64,000 nucleotides of DNA from Pseudorhodobacter aquimaris (GCF_001202025.1 NZ_LGHS01000046.1:62001-126000), one strand, 5' to 3'. Shown: positions 1 through 8,144, numbered from the stretch's first letter. Numbers and translations: made by a program. The notes: a model not told the origin generated them from the letters alone.

Positions 1-141
1 TTTGACTGCGATTTTGATCGAAGGGCCAATTTTGCGCGTCGGTCAGGTGTCAAACAGCCAATATATCGTTGCTCCTACACGGATGACCCATGTTGACCCG
101 ACAGGTTTTTTGCGCCCCCCAAAACGCTTGATCTGACCGTA

Positions 142-157
142 AGCCCGTAATCGGGCT
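142..157. promoter_or_regulatory. Short inverted repeat upstream of the copper operon
   Basis: AGCCCG, four bases, CGGGCT form a perfect 6-4-6 inverted repeat about 50 bases before the first gene of the copper operon. It could be an operator, or the terminator of a gene beyond the window edge. Nothing else is recognisable in the first 208 bases, and no MerR-type long-spacer promoter is evident. Confidence 0.25.
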
Positions 158-208
158 GACATTCTGCGCGCACAACGCGCACTCAGATCAACAATCGGGT
201 TAGACATA

Positions 209-430
209 ATGAAATCCAATATCCTTGCCGGGGCATCTGCCCTTGCGCTTGGCGCCTGTGCGTATACGCCCACGCCGCTTCCGGTCACGCTTGCCCAAAC
301 TGCACCGACTGATCCCACAATTGTCTCCAAGATGACCTATGGCGACCCGCTTGCGGGCTACACCTATCGCGGCCCGACAGGCCCGCGCGATTGGCGCGAA
401 GTCAATCAAGAACAGACGGAGGGCAATTGA
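209..430 (+). CDS. Small putative lipoprotein, first gene of copper operon
   Basis: This 73-residue protein starts with a lipoprotein signal: Lys-3, a hydrophobic stretch, and a lipobox L-G-A-C with Cys17 as the lipidation site. The mature part is short, Pro- and Thr-rich and matches no family I recognise; the C-terminus is polar (R-G-P-T-G-P-R-D-W-R-E). Its stop codon overlaps the ATG of the TolC-like gene (ATGA), so the two are translationally coupled. By position it is likely an outer-membrane accessory of the copper-handling operon. The function is inferred from context only. Confidence 0.7.
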   Translation: MKSNILAGASALALGACAYTPTPLPVTLAQTAPTDPTIVSKMTYGDPLAGYTYRGPTGPRDWREVNQEQTEGN

Positions 431-1890
431 TGAAATCCTCCAAATTCCCGCTTATTTTTGGGTTTCCACTGGTTTTAGGCGCGTGCTCCGGATTGGTGCC
501 AAGCGACTATACCGATGCCAAAGCCGGGTTTGCCAGCGTGTCGGGTCAAATATCAACGGCGATCGGCAAGCGCACGGTATTTGCCCAAACCCAAGCTGAA
601 AACGCGGCTTTGTCGCGCGAAGTTCACGGCATGGTTCACCAAAAGACCATATCAGCGGACACCGCCGTTCAAGTGGCTTTGTTGAATAACAAAGGCTTGC
701 AGGCGTCTTACGCGAATGTCGGGTTGTCGGCTGCCGAGGCTTGGCAGCAGGCGACCCCCGTAAACCCCATTGTGTCCATAGGGCTGCTGGGTATCGGCGC
801 GCCGGAACTTGGCGGGTATCGCGCCATTGAAGGGCTGGTGCGCGCCAATATTTTGGATGCGACCACCCGAAAACAACGCATGGCCCTTGCCGAGACAGGG
901 TTTCAAAAAGCGCAACTGACGGCAGTGAATGACACGCTGGCTTTGGCCAATCAAACACGGGCGGCATGGATCAATGCGGTTTCAGCGTTTGAGACTGTTG
1001 GCTACCTTAGCCGCGCCAAGCAGACCTCGGATGCAGGGTCAGAGCTTGCACGAAAACTGGGCGAAACAGGCGCGTTGAACAAAGCCGGACAAGCCCGCGA
1101 GCAGGCGTTCAATGCGGAACTAGCAGGGCAACTGGCGAAAGCCCGCCTGAATGCAGTGCGGACCAAGGAAGATCTGACGCGGCTGATGGGGTTGTGGGGC
1201 ACCGAGGTGGATTACACCGTGCCCAACGCCCTACCCGCCCTTCCGCGTTCGGTTGGTCGCATCGCGGGTATCGAGGCAAAGGCGCTTGGCAATCGGGTCG
1301 ATCTACGGATTGCAAAGCTGGGGCTTGATGCCCAAGCCAAAGCCTTTGGCCTGACCGATCAAACGCGCATCGTCAGTGATCTGGAGATCGTTGCCGGCGC
1401 CGAGTTGGAGCGTGAGGTCGATGCCGGAGGAGCTATCAAAACGGTTCCCACCCAGCAGGTCGAGCTTGAGTTTGCCATTCCGATCTTTGACAGCGGCAAA
1501 GCGCGGATGCGCAAGGCCGAGCTGATGTATCTGCAAGCCGCAAATGTGCTGGCGGAAAAGGCCGTGAACGTGCGGTCCGAGGCGCGGGTGGCCGAGACCT
1601 CCTATCACTCTGCCTATAAAATCGCGCGCCATTACCGCGATGTTCTGGTCCCCTTGCGGGCCACCGTCGAGGAAGAAGGCCTGCTGTCCTACAACGGCAT
1701 GATCACCAATACGTTCGAGCTGCTTACAGATGTGCGCGAAAAACTGAGCGCCGAACTGGAAGCCGCAAATGCAAAACGCGAATTCTACATGGCTCAGGCC
1801 GATCTGACCGCTGCGATTTATGGCGGCGGCGTAGGCAGTGCGGGCGGTGACACAGGTGCAGCAATCGCCGCTGGCGGCGCAGGGCATTGA
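430..1890 (+). CDS. TolC-family outer-membrane lipoprotein
   Basis: The 486-residue product has a lipobox (L-G-A-C, Cys19) and the long Ala-, Leu- and Glu-rich helical pattern of outer-membrane efflux proteins, including the repeated internal halves typical of TolC/CusC. I chose the ATG at 430 rather than the frame opening at 391, because it overlaps the previous stop and gives a proper signal peptide. Family members form trimeric channels spanning the outer membrane and periplasm, usually with an RND or ABC pump and a periplasmic adaptor. No pump or adaptor gene lies beside it; the neighbour is a multicopper oxidase. It probably serves copper export or oxidase secretion. Confidence 0.85.
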   Translation: MKSSKFPLIFGFPLVLGACSGLVPSDYTDAKAGFASVSGQISTAIGKRTVFAQTQAENAALSREVHGMVHQKTISADTAVQVALLNNKGLQASYANVGLSAAEAWQQATPVNPIVSIGLLGIGAPELGGYRAIEGLVRANILDATTRKQRMALAETGFQKAQLTAVNDTLALANQTRAAWINAVSAFETVGYLSRAKQTSDAGSELARKLGETGALNKAGQAREQAFNAELAGQLAKARLNAVRTKEDLTRLMGLWGTEVDYTVPNALPALPRSVGRIAGIEAKALGNRVDLRIAKLGLDAQAKAFGLTDQTRIVSDLEIVAGAELEREVDAGGAIKTVPTQQVELEFAIPIFDSGKARMRKAELMYLQAANVLAEKAVNVRSEARVAETSYHSAYKIARHYRDVLVPLRATVEEEGLLSYNGMITNTFELLTDVREKLSAELEAANAKREFYMAQADLTAAIYGGGVGSAGGDTGAAIAAGGAGH

Positions 1891-1903
1891 AAGGACTTAT
1901 GAT

Positions 1904-3265
1904 ATGTTGAACAGACGTCAATTGATCGGGGTTGGTGCGGGGGCTGCACTGGTTTCCACGCAAGCTTGGGGAAAAACGACCAACATGGGCCTGCCGGACG
2001 CTGCCGAAATGGACAGCGCGGCAACGCTTATTACACCGCGCCCAAGCTCGGGGCCGGATTACACGCCGGTTGTCACCCTGAACGGCTGGACGCTGCCGTT
2101 TCGGATGAACGGCAACGTCAAGGAATTTCACCTTGTTGCCGAACCGGTGGAGCGCGAACTGGCCGATGGTATGATCGCGCATCTTTGGGGCTATAACGGC
2201 CAATCGACAGGCCCGACGATTGAGGCGGTCGAAGGCGACCGTGTGCGCATTTACGTTACCAACCGCTTGCCCGAGCATACCACAGTGCATTGGCACGGGC
2301 TGATCCTGCCCTCGGGCATGGATGGCGTGGGCGGCTTGTCGCACCCCGGTATCCCGCCCGGCAAAACCTATGTGTATGAGTTTGACCTGACCAAATCCGG
2401 CACTTTCATGTATCACCCGCATGCAGATGAAATGGTGCAAATGGCAATGGGGATGATGGGGTTTTTCATCGTTCACCCCAAAGACCCAAACTTCATGCCC
2501 GTGGACCGCGATTTCCTGATCATGCTCAATGCATTCGACATTGATCCTGGCACTTACGTTCCACGCATCATGACGATGACGGACTTCAATCTGTGGACCT
2601 GGAACAGCCGTATTTTCCCCGACATCGACCCGCTGGTCGTGAACCGGGGCGATAAGGTGCGGGTGCGGGTCGGCAACCTGACCATGACCAACCACCCGAT
2701 CCACATGCACGGCTATGACTTCAAGGTGACCTGCACCGATGGTGGCTGGGTGCCGCCGTCTGCGCAATGGCCAGAGGTGTCCATCGACATTCCGGTAGGG
2801 GCGATGCGTGCCTATGAATTTGTGGCCGATCATCTGGGCGATTGGGCCATCCATTGCCATAAATCCCACCATACCATGAATGCGATGGGCCATGATGTTC
2901 CTACCTTTATCGGCGTCGATAAAAAGCCGCTGACCCAAAAAATCCGCCAGTTTCAGCCCGAATACATGCCGATGGGCACGGCAGGCATGGCCGACATGGG
3001 CACGATGGAAATGCCACTGCCCGACAACACCGTGCCAATGATGACCGGCTGGGGGCCATATGGCCCGATTGAAATGGGCGGCATGTTCTCGGTTGTTAAA
3101 GTCCGCGAAGGCATCGGCTCTGACGATTATTCCGACCCCGGCTGGTATGAAAACCCACCCGGCGAGCAAGCCTACGAATGGACAGGCGAGCTGCCGGAAT
3201 TTGCCACCAACACCAACCCGAAAACCCAAATTACCCCTCGGCCTGCGAATACCACCGAAGGCTAA
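1904..3265 (+). CDS. Multicopper oxidase (CopA/CueO type)
   Basis: This 453-residue periplasmic oxidase carries a twin-arginine signal (R-R-Q-L-I-G near residue 4). It has all four copper-binding blocks: H-W-H-G, Y-H-P-H-A-D, H-P-I-H-M-H-G and the C-terminal H-C-H-K-S-H-H-T-M type-1/trinuclear segment. A Met-rich stretch follows in the last quarter (M-P-M-G-T-A-G-M-A-D-M-G). Members oxidise Cu(I) to the less toxic Cu(II) using O2. I chose the ATG at 1904 because it gives the Tat signal and lies 13 bases after the TolC-like stop. A homologous laccase with another substrate is possible, but the operon partners favour copper detoxification. Confidence 0.92.
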   Translation: MLNRRQLIGVGAGAALVSTQAWGKTTNMGLPDAAEMDSAATLITPRPSSGPDYTPVVTLNGWTLPFRMNGNVKEFHLVAEPVERELADGMIAHLWGYNGQSTGPTIEAVEGDRVRIYVTNRLPEHTTVHWHGLILPSGMDGVGGLSHPGIPPGKTYVYEFDLTKSGTFMYHPHADEMVQMAMGMMGFFIVHPKDPNFMPVDRDFLIMLNAFDIDPGTYVPRIMTMTDFNLWTWNSRIFPDIDPLVVNRGDKVRVRVGNLTMTNHPIHMHGYDFKVTCTDGGWVPPSAQWPEVSIDIPVGAMRAYEFVADHLGDWAIHCHKSHHTMNAMGHDVPTFIGVDKKPLTQKIRQFQPEYMPMGTAGMADMGTMEMPLPDNTVPMMTGWGPYGPIEMGGMFSVVKVREGIGSDDYSDPGWYENPPGEQAYEWTGELPEFATNTNPKTQITPRPANTTEG

Positions 3266-3306
3266 CGTAACCACGGCGAAAAGCCGTATTGATACAGGAT
3301 ACCAAA

Positions 3307-3780
3307 ATGAAACTGATGACACTTGCAACACTCTTTGCCTTGTCCACTGGTGCAGCTTACGCGGGTGGAACCCATGGCGGCGGCCACGGCGAAATGATGG
3401 ACATTGGTATGGCAGGCCAAAAAAAATCAGGCATGCGCACCATCAACATCGAACTGTTGGAAACCGACGATGGCGAGATGCTGTTTGAACCCCGCGACTT
3501 GCAATTCAAGGCGGGTGAAACCGTTATTCTCGCGATCAAGAACATCGGTGAGAATGAGCATGAATTTGTGATGGACACGGTTCACGCCGTAGCAGAGCAC
3601 AAAGAACTGATGGCGAAATTTCCTGAAATGGAACACGACGACCCAAACGCCGTGCGTCTTCAACCCGGTGAAAGCGGCCAGATCATTTGGACCTTTGCCA
3701 ATGCTGGCACGTTCGAATTCGCATGCCTGATCCCCGGCCACTATGAGGCCGGAATGCACGGCGCCCTGACCGTAAACTGA
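3307..3780 (+). CDS. Periplasmic cupredoxin (plastocyanin/azurin-like)
   Basis: A 157-residue protein with a signal peptide ending near A-A-Y-A (residue 19), then a His/Gly/Met-rich N-terminus (G-G-T-H-G-G-G-H-G-E-M-M) that may bind extra copper. The type-1 copper ligands are visible: His in G-E-N-E-H-E-F, and Cys, His and Met in F-A-C-L-I-P-G-H-Y-E-A-G-M-H-G. It probably carries electrons or copper between the oxidase and other periplasmic partners. An in-frame TTG at 3289 would add six residues, but the ATG at 3307 fits the signal peptide better. Confidence 0.88.
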   Translation: MKLMTLATLFALSTGAAYAGGTHGGGHGEMMDIGMAGQKKSGMRTINIELLETDDGEMLFEPRDLQFKAGETVILAIKNIGENEHEFVMDTVHAVAEHKELMAKFPEMEHDDPNAVRLQPGESGQIIWTFANAGTFEFACLIPGHYEAGMHGALTVN

Positions 3781-3806
3781 ACCTCAAAAAATCAAAGGAA
3801 AACGCC

Positions 3807-4088
3807 ATGAAACTTCTGAAAACGCTATCGCTGGCAACAACTGTTTTGGTCGCATCATTGTCTTTTGCTTCGGCGGAGACTTTTACGAAAGGCACCATCA
3901 AGAAGCTGGATACCAAAGCTGGCAAGGTCACCATCATCCATGAGGAACTGGTGGATCTAGATATGCCAGCAATGACCATGGTGTTTCGCGCCGACAAGGA
4001 CATGATTGCCAAAATGGCTGAAGGGCAAGCGATCGAGTTTGTGGCAGACCGCGTGAATGGCAAGTTGACCGTCACTGCCCTGAAGTAA
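3807..4088 (+). CDS. CusF-like periplasmic copper-binding protein
   Basis: 93 residues with a cleavable signal (S-F-A-S-A-E). The short beta-barrel core carries the CusF/CopE-type motif H-E-E-L-V-D-L-D-M-P-A-M-T-M-V-F. The His and the two downstream Met residues match CusF Cu(I)/Ag(I) ligands, but the Trp that caps copper in E. coli CusF is replaced by Met here. A good ribosome site (AAAGGAA) precedes the ATG. CusF homologues chaperone copper in the periplasm for CusCBA pumps; here it sits with an oxidase and a cupredoxin instead. Confidence 0.85.
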   Translation: MKLLKTLSLATTVLVASLSFASAETFTKGTIKKLDTKAGKVTIIHEELVDLDMPAMTMVFRADKDMIAKMAEGQAIEFVADRVNGKLTVTALK

Positions 4089-4157
4089 ACCCATTGGGGC
4101 GTTGGCACATGCCTGCGCCCCAATTCCATGCACGCGTTAAGATCAGGAATATCACAT

Positions 4158-4592
4158 ATGAAACGAGCAGCTATAATATTTGTAGCCATCGCCATTGCGG
4201 CCGGTGCTTATGCCTTTACGCAATTCCAAACTCCGAGAATAGCCGATCAGGCCGAAGCGCCATTGCCCGACGATGCCCTTGTCTTTGTCGCAGAGCCAGC
4301 CACCCTTACCGAGCAAGAAAATATGGGGAAACGCGGCTTTGATGCCGTTTGCGCAGCATGTCACGGGACAAATGCACAAGGCAAGGACGGCGTCGCGCCT
4401 CCGCTCGTGCATCGGATTTACGAGCCAAGTCATCACGGCGATATGGCATTTGTTCTGGCCGCCAAGAATGGCGTTGCCGCCCACCATTGGCCCTTTGGAA
4501 ATATGCCTGCGGTTGAGGGCGTGACCGATGCCGATGTGTTGAACATCGTCACCTATGTGCGCGCCTTGCAAAGAGAAAATGGGATAGAGTGA
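4158..4592 (+). CDS. Membrane-anchored c-type cytochrome
   Basis: 144 residues: an N-terminal hydrophobic helix (signal or anchor) and a single class-I cytochrome c domain with the haem motif C-A-A-C-H and a likely distal Met in F-G-N-M-P-A-V. It closes the copper operon and may take electrons from the cupredoxin/oxidase system. I preferred the ATG at 4158 to the one at 4128 because it starts directly with K-R-A-A-I and the hydrophobic signal. No other haem motif is present. Confidence 0.85.
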   Translation: MKRAAIIFVAIAIAAGAYAFTQFQTPRIADQAEAPLPDDALVFVAEPATLTEQENMGKRGFDAVCAACHGTNAQGKDGVAPPLVHRIYEPSHHGDMAFVLAAKNGVAAHHWPFGNMPAVEGVTDADVLNIVTYVRALQRENGIE

Positions 4593-4634
4593 TTGAGGTT
4601 TTTAGGTGCCGATAACTTTGAATGACATCAGACT

Positions 4635-4649
4635 TGCACCATCGGTGCA
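4635..4649. terminator. Short hairpin after the copper operon
   Basis: TGCACC-ATC-GGTGCA is a perfect 6-3-6 inverted repeat about 40 bases after the cytochrome stop codon. There is no clean T tract, so termination is only a guess. Confidence 0.3.
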
Positions 4650-5341
4650 TCTGTTCGCCATTTGAGCTTATTCTTGATTGCCTCTTTTTGATTAGGGCAA
4701 GATCGCCATGGATAGCGTCTTAACCTCCGCACAGCCATGCTGGAGTTTTCACGGGGAAGGCTTCAAATTCGCAGGTCTACTCAAAATTGATGTGCGCGCT
4801 TGTATTGGCACCGTGAAAGCGCGCTTTGCCATGCGTCGGCGCCCATGATCGCAGTCGTGAGCATAAATTCAGCACGCTTTACCATTGATTTGCACTCAAA
4901 TTTATCCACAATGATCCTGGCCCAATCCGCGATGCGCTTCGTCAACACATAATCGAAACGAAAGCTATCGCCACATCACACAAAATTATTGGCGTCGCTG
5001 TAAGCCGCAATCCCATAAAGCCACGGAAAGTAGGAAAACAGCAAGGCTTTGATACTGTCGGGTTAGCCAACTTTCGCAAATTGCTTCGGACCTGTTCCAA
5101 CGATGTTAAATGTCGCCCTCGGGCGGTATTTTTCTTTGAACTTTCAATGGACAGGAACTGTGGGTTTAAGAAACAAGTTCGACGCCCACCGCGAGGTCGA
5201 TTCAATAATTATATAATAATTACAGAAACATATAAAAATGTTCAACTTATGGAATGGTCATCTTTTAGTGGGCGCGGCACCTAATTTCGAACATCATATA
5301 AAGGCAAGTATTTATGAAGTCGAGCTCGCGCAACCAACACT
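4650..5341. other. AT-rich accessory region, no recognisable gene
   Basis: Roughly 700 bases between the copper operon and the phage-like scar. Base composition is more AT-rich than in neighbouring operons and stop codons are frequent in all frames. The longest open frames are short and resemble no family I know. I read it as degraded island DNA. Confidence 0.5.
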
Positions 5342-5509
5342 ATTTTTGTTTTTCGCTGGGAGGTTGTTCTTGAGAGCCGATATCTTCAGGATATAGATGC
5401 TCAGAATGCGGTCGCATGTTATTTGAACGGTTTCTTTTCAAAGTGCGCGCAAATTGCTACACAAAATGCTACTCAATTCGCTACAGGCATGGATGGCATA
5501 ATTTTATAA
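5342..5509 (+). pseudogene. Possible C-terminal remnant of a tyrosine integrase
   Basis: An open stretch ending in Q-I-A-T-Q-N-A-T-Q-F-A-T before TAA (5507-5509). The A-T-Q repeat tail resembles what I recall of C-termini of some alphaproteobacterial phage integrases. No catalytic Arg/His/Tyr block is visible, and the start is lost. It lies 44 bases before a tRNA-like end, where an integrase is expected. This is a weak call. Confidence 0.2.
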
Positions 5510-5552
5510 GTGATTGTTACTTATGAGATATTATTTTTTTCTGCTTTAAGCT

Positions 5553-5573
5553 GACGAACTCTCGCTCCGCCAC
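5553..5573 (+). other. tRNA-Ser-like 3' end, possible attachment-site remnant
   Basis: GACGAACTCTCGCTCCGCCA has the form of a serine tRNA terminus: the 3' part of the T arm, the acceptor strand and CCA. No tRNA body precedes it. A weak hairpin and a T-run (ACAAGGCCCCAGTGTGGG then seven T, around 5601-5625) follow, as after a real tRNA gene. Integrating elements leave such tRNA 3' duplications as att sites. Confidence 0.3.
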
Positions 5574-5920
5574 AAACCATTCGCGAACCCGAGACAAGGC
5601 CCCAGTGTGGGTTTTTTTCTTTTTGGTTCAAAGGGGTTTAACGAGGCCATCCGACTTTCGGAGACTGGCCGTTTGCCGGAAATCGGTCTCTGAACGCCCC
5701 GCGTCTCCTTTCACCCGCCCTTCATCCAAATTGAGACGCATTCGGAAATGTATTTCTTTTCAGGTGCTTACCGAAAATGGATTGCGCCGCAGTTGAGGCA
5801 GGTTCGACCGCTATCGAAACGGTCAGAGACACCCGAAGGCGGCGTGGTTGTGCGGGGTGGTGCGAATGACCGCGAGAAGTCTTTGATAAAAAACAGACTT
5901 TCCGCTCATAGCCTGGCGGG
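5574..5920. other. Gene-free stretch before the phage scar
   Basis: About 350 bases with a short T-tract terminator-like element near 5606-5628 and no supported coding frame. It may hold the promoter of the truncated gene that begins at 5921. Confidence 0.4.
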
Positions 5921-6030
5921 ATGTCGAACGGGCCTTGGACAGATGAAGAAAACGACCTGATCGTCGCAGATTACTTTGCGATGCTGGCCGATGACATTTC
6001 TGGGCAACGCTATAACAAGGCTGGCAATGA
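5921..6030 (+). pseudogene. N-terminal fragment of an accessory-region protein
   Basis: The first about 35 codons read M-S-N-G-P-W-T-D-E-E-N-D-L-I-V and then A-D-Y-F-A-M-L-A-D-D-I-S-G-Q-R-Y-N-K-A. From memory this is the N-terminus of a widespread uncharacterised protein often near restriction or phage genes in alphaproteobacteria. After Y-N-K-A the similarity stops. The DNA runs directly into a phage methyltransferase-type C-terminus in another frame, so a deletion has joined two genes. Confidence 0.5.
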
Positions 6031-6035
6031 GCGCC

Positions 6036-6497
6036 GCGATGTGGCCAACGCCACAGACCGACAGTTTCCGGAGCCGGGGCGGTGCCCGAAAGCACGAGAA
6101 GGGGTTGGACGGGATGGCCCGGGACTGGCCGACGCCGATGGCGACGGACGGGAACAAGCCGAGCGCAGGCAATCGCAAGTCGGCCGACCTGACCCGCGCT
6201 AGTCAGATGTGGATGACGCCGACGGCGCGCGATCACAAGGATGGGGCAAGGAGCTTGGCGAACACACCGGTGAACGGCCTGCTTGGCCGCCAGGTCCTGG
6301 TGACGCCGATGGCTGAGAGCGATACCTCAGAGCAGCGCCGGACGCTGAACCCGCTGTTCGTCGAGGCGCTGATGGGCTGGCCCACCGGGTGGACCGGCTT
6401 CGCCTCTGTGGCAACGGCGTGGTTCCACTGGTTGCGGCGCATGCGCTGCGAACTCTCGCAGCTGAACTGCTGGCCGATGGATGAGGCGACCGGCTGA
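6036..6497 (+). pseudogene. C-terminal remnant of a phage DNA methyltransferase-type protein
   Basis: From about residue 21 of this frame the product shows repeated W-P-T-P motifs (W-P-T-P-Q-T-D, W-P-T-P-M-A-T-D, then M-T-P-T-A-R-D-H-K-D-G-A). It then has N-T-P-V-N-G-L-L-G-R-Q-V and the tail L-N-P-L-F-V-E-A-L-M-G-W-P-T-G-W-T. This pattern is typical, to my knowledge, of C-termini of phage-encoded cytosine methyltransferases and related proteins. No catalytic methyltransferase motifs precede it; the N-terminus has been replaced by another gene fragment. It is a prophage remnant. Confidence 0.55.
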
Positions 6498-6547
6498 AGC
6501 AGTCGCGCTTTATGTCGCTGGCCGAGGCCATCGCCACCGACGTTGTT
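6494..6547 (+). pseudogene. Start of a small phage membrane protein (DUF7220-like), truncated
   Basis: Overlapping the previous stop, the frame reads L-K-Q-S-R-F-M-S-L-A-E-A-I-A-T-D-V-V. This resembles the N-terminus of a small phage membrane protein family that commonly follows methyltransferase genes in prophages. The expected membrane segments are missing downstream. This is a recollection-based call. Confidence 0.3.
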
Positions 6548-6707
6548 AAACCAACCGCCGCCGCAAGAACTGGAGCAGATGTTGCATGTCGCCCTAAAAT
6601 TCGACGTGGCGGGTCGAGACGAACGCAACCGGGCCCTTGGCAGGGCGGGAGAAGAACGCGTTGTTGCACACGAGAAATCCGCGTTGAAGGTGGCCGGTCG
6701 AGATGAC

Positions 6708-7139
6708 CTAGCGCGCAAGGTGCGTTGGAGCCGATGCTGCCGTCGTTTTCGAACTGCTCACCGCAATAATGGACCGGATCCCCGCCCGAGAGCAGACATG
6801 CTCGTGGTAGGCACCTTCATCGGCGTCCTGAAACCGACCCCAGCGGCTCACGTCATAGATCAGAATGGCCTTGAAATCCGCTTGGCCGGTTCGGACCTCA
6901 GCCATCAGGTTCTGAAGCGCTTCGCGGCCGTCCAACCGCAACCCGGACCGCCCAGAGTCCTCGAACACGCGCAGGATCTGCAAACCCCGGGCGGAGGCGT
7001 AATTTCGAATGATGTCGAGTTGGTTCTCGGTCGAGTACTTCTGATGATCGGTCGACATCCGCACATAGGCGACTGCGGGCACATCCGTTTCAGGCGGCTC
7101 GTCGCTCTTGTCGGAATGGGCCACCCATCGACCAGTCAC
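6708..7139 (-). pseudogene. Serine recombinase (resolvase) N-terminal fragment, broken
   Basis: The frame encodes the catalytic N-terminal domain of a large serine recombinase: A-Y-V-R-M-S-T-D-H-Q-K-Y-S-T-E-N-Q with the nucleophilic Ser, and later Y-D-V-S-R-W-G-R-F with the conserved Arg. Near 6775 a one-base shift separates C-S-R-A-G-I from the expected V-H-Y-C-G-E-Q-F-E-N-D-G-S-I-G-S-N, which is present in the next frame. Homology ends about 6720. The recombinase and zinc-ribbon regions are absent, so the gene is frameshifted and truncated. Confidence 0.75.
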
Positions 7140-7233
7140 ATGCGTATCTCCTCATAATTCCAGGCAAATCCATCGCTCCCGTCGGAATCAACGGTTGAAT
7201 TCTGCGCATCAATGTAAAGCGAAGGAGTGTGGA

Positions 7234-7623
7234 ATGTCGTTTCCAAAAAAGGGCAAGTTCTTTCCAAAAGAAAACGGATATAATCGAAATGCTGTTCATC
7301 AGACGAGTGGATGCTTTGCCGAAGAAATCGCATCGGCGTTAAAACGGTCACTCGGCGACAGTAGGGCGGGTGTGAAAACGGTGGCGGCTTGGAAGGGTGC
7401 CAACGAGAAGACGGTGAAGAACTGGTTCTCGGGCACGTACGGTCCCAGCGGCGCGCACCTGATTGCGCTGGCGCGGCACTCTGTCGAGGTGCTGGGCACC
7501 TTCCTGGCGATGGCTGGGCGCGAGGATCTGATGGTGGCCATCAAGCTCGCGGCTGCCGAAGACGCGATTTCGGATTTGCTTGACGCCGTGCGTCAGCTTG
7601 GTGGCGACGATGTGGGCGACTGA
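7234..7623 (+). CDS. Phage-type helix-turn-helix regulator-like protein
   Basis: 129 residues from an ATG preceded by a strong site (GAAGGAGTG). The middle (K-T-V-A-A-W-K-G-A-N-E-K-T-V-K-N-W-F) looks like a helix-turn-helix. The C-terminal half is helical and acidic. From memory, similar small proteins are common in alphaproteobacterial prophages and islands. It is the only intact phage-like gene in the scar. DNA binding is inferred; targets are unknown. Confidence 0.6.
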   Translation: MSFPKKGKFFPKENGYNRNAVHQTSGCFAEEIASALKRSLGDSRAGVKTVAAWKGANEKTVKNWFSGTYGPSGAHLIALARHSVEVLGTFLAMAGREDLMVAIKLAAAEDAISDLLDAVRQLGGDDVGD

Positions 7624-7714
7624 TTGAGTCAGCGATTTGCAGAGGTCATACCGGAATTGCTTGGCTTGATTACGACTTTGCGATTGTGAATGGTGCTCGA
7701 AAAGTGGGCTCCAT

Positions 7715-7963
7715 TCACAACATCATGAAGCTGTGCTTCTTTCGGAAATGCTTCGCAAGGTTTTTGGATTTAACCTGAGTATTGCACTCTGGGCATTCGA
7801 TCATGTCGTCTTCGGGAAAGGTAAAGGTTTTCGGGAATTTGATTGGTGCCAGAATTTTGAATGAGTACATCTCATCCTCGATCCAGCGGACAAATGTACA
7901 TGCGGAGTCAAAAACCGCAATCCGGCCGACCAAGAATCCTGCGCTGTTCTTTATGAGCAGCAT
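7715..7963 (-). CDS. Small C2H2 zinc-finger-like protein
   Basis: 82 residues. The C-terminus carries C-P-E-C, eleven residues, H-F-R-K-K-H, a classical C2H2 spacing, followed by a basic tail. The N-terminus (M-L-L-I-K-N-S-A-G) is hydrophobic then mixed, with no family I recognise. The gene begins only five bases after the stop of an IS3 OrfA fragment, so its original promoter or N-terminus may have been replaced. It could be a genuine nucleic-acid-binding mini-protein or a remnant. Confidence 0.45.
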   Translation of the reverse strand: MLLIKNSAGFLVGRIAVFDSACTFVRWIEDEMYSFKILAPIKFPKTFTFPEDDMIECPECNTQVKSKNLAKHFRKKHSFMML

Positions 7964-7967
7964 AAAG

Positions 7968-8144
7968 TTATCTTATCCTTGGCGGTGTTGTCATGTTCTC
8001 TGGCGCCATGCGTTCCCATGTGTTTGTCTGGGTGGAATGGACGCCATATTTCTTGTACAAGCCCGCCAGCGTCATCTCTTTGCGGGTTGCTTCAAGCGCA
8101 CCCTTGGCTTTGAGCAAGGGCGAATGGTTCTTGCGTTTCTGCAT
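7968..8144 (-). pseudogene. IS3-family transposase OrfA, 5' fragment
   Basis: The frame starts at an ATG and reads M-Q-K-R-K-N-H-S-P-L-L-K-A-K-G-A-L-E-A, then M-T-L-A-G-L-Y-K-K-Y-G-V-H-S-T-Q. This is the OrfA helix-turn-helix of IS3/IS407-type elements. It ends after 58 codons, where about 90 to 120 are usual, and no OrfB follows. Confidence 0.7.

Noticed and set aside
1724-3331. Open frame of 535 codons on the minus strand
   Set aside because: It is antisense to the multicopper oxidase; its His-rich product is a by-product of the oxidase codons and it has no ribosome site or family.
5600-5628. Complete tRNA gene near the tRNA-Ser-like end
   Set aside because: No acceptor 5' strand, D arm or anticodon arm could be found upstream; only the 3' end is present.
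6543-7157. Open frame of 204 codons on the plus strand
   Set aside because: It is largely antisense to the serine recombinase fragment, whose motifs are clear.
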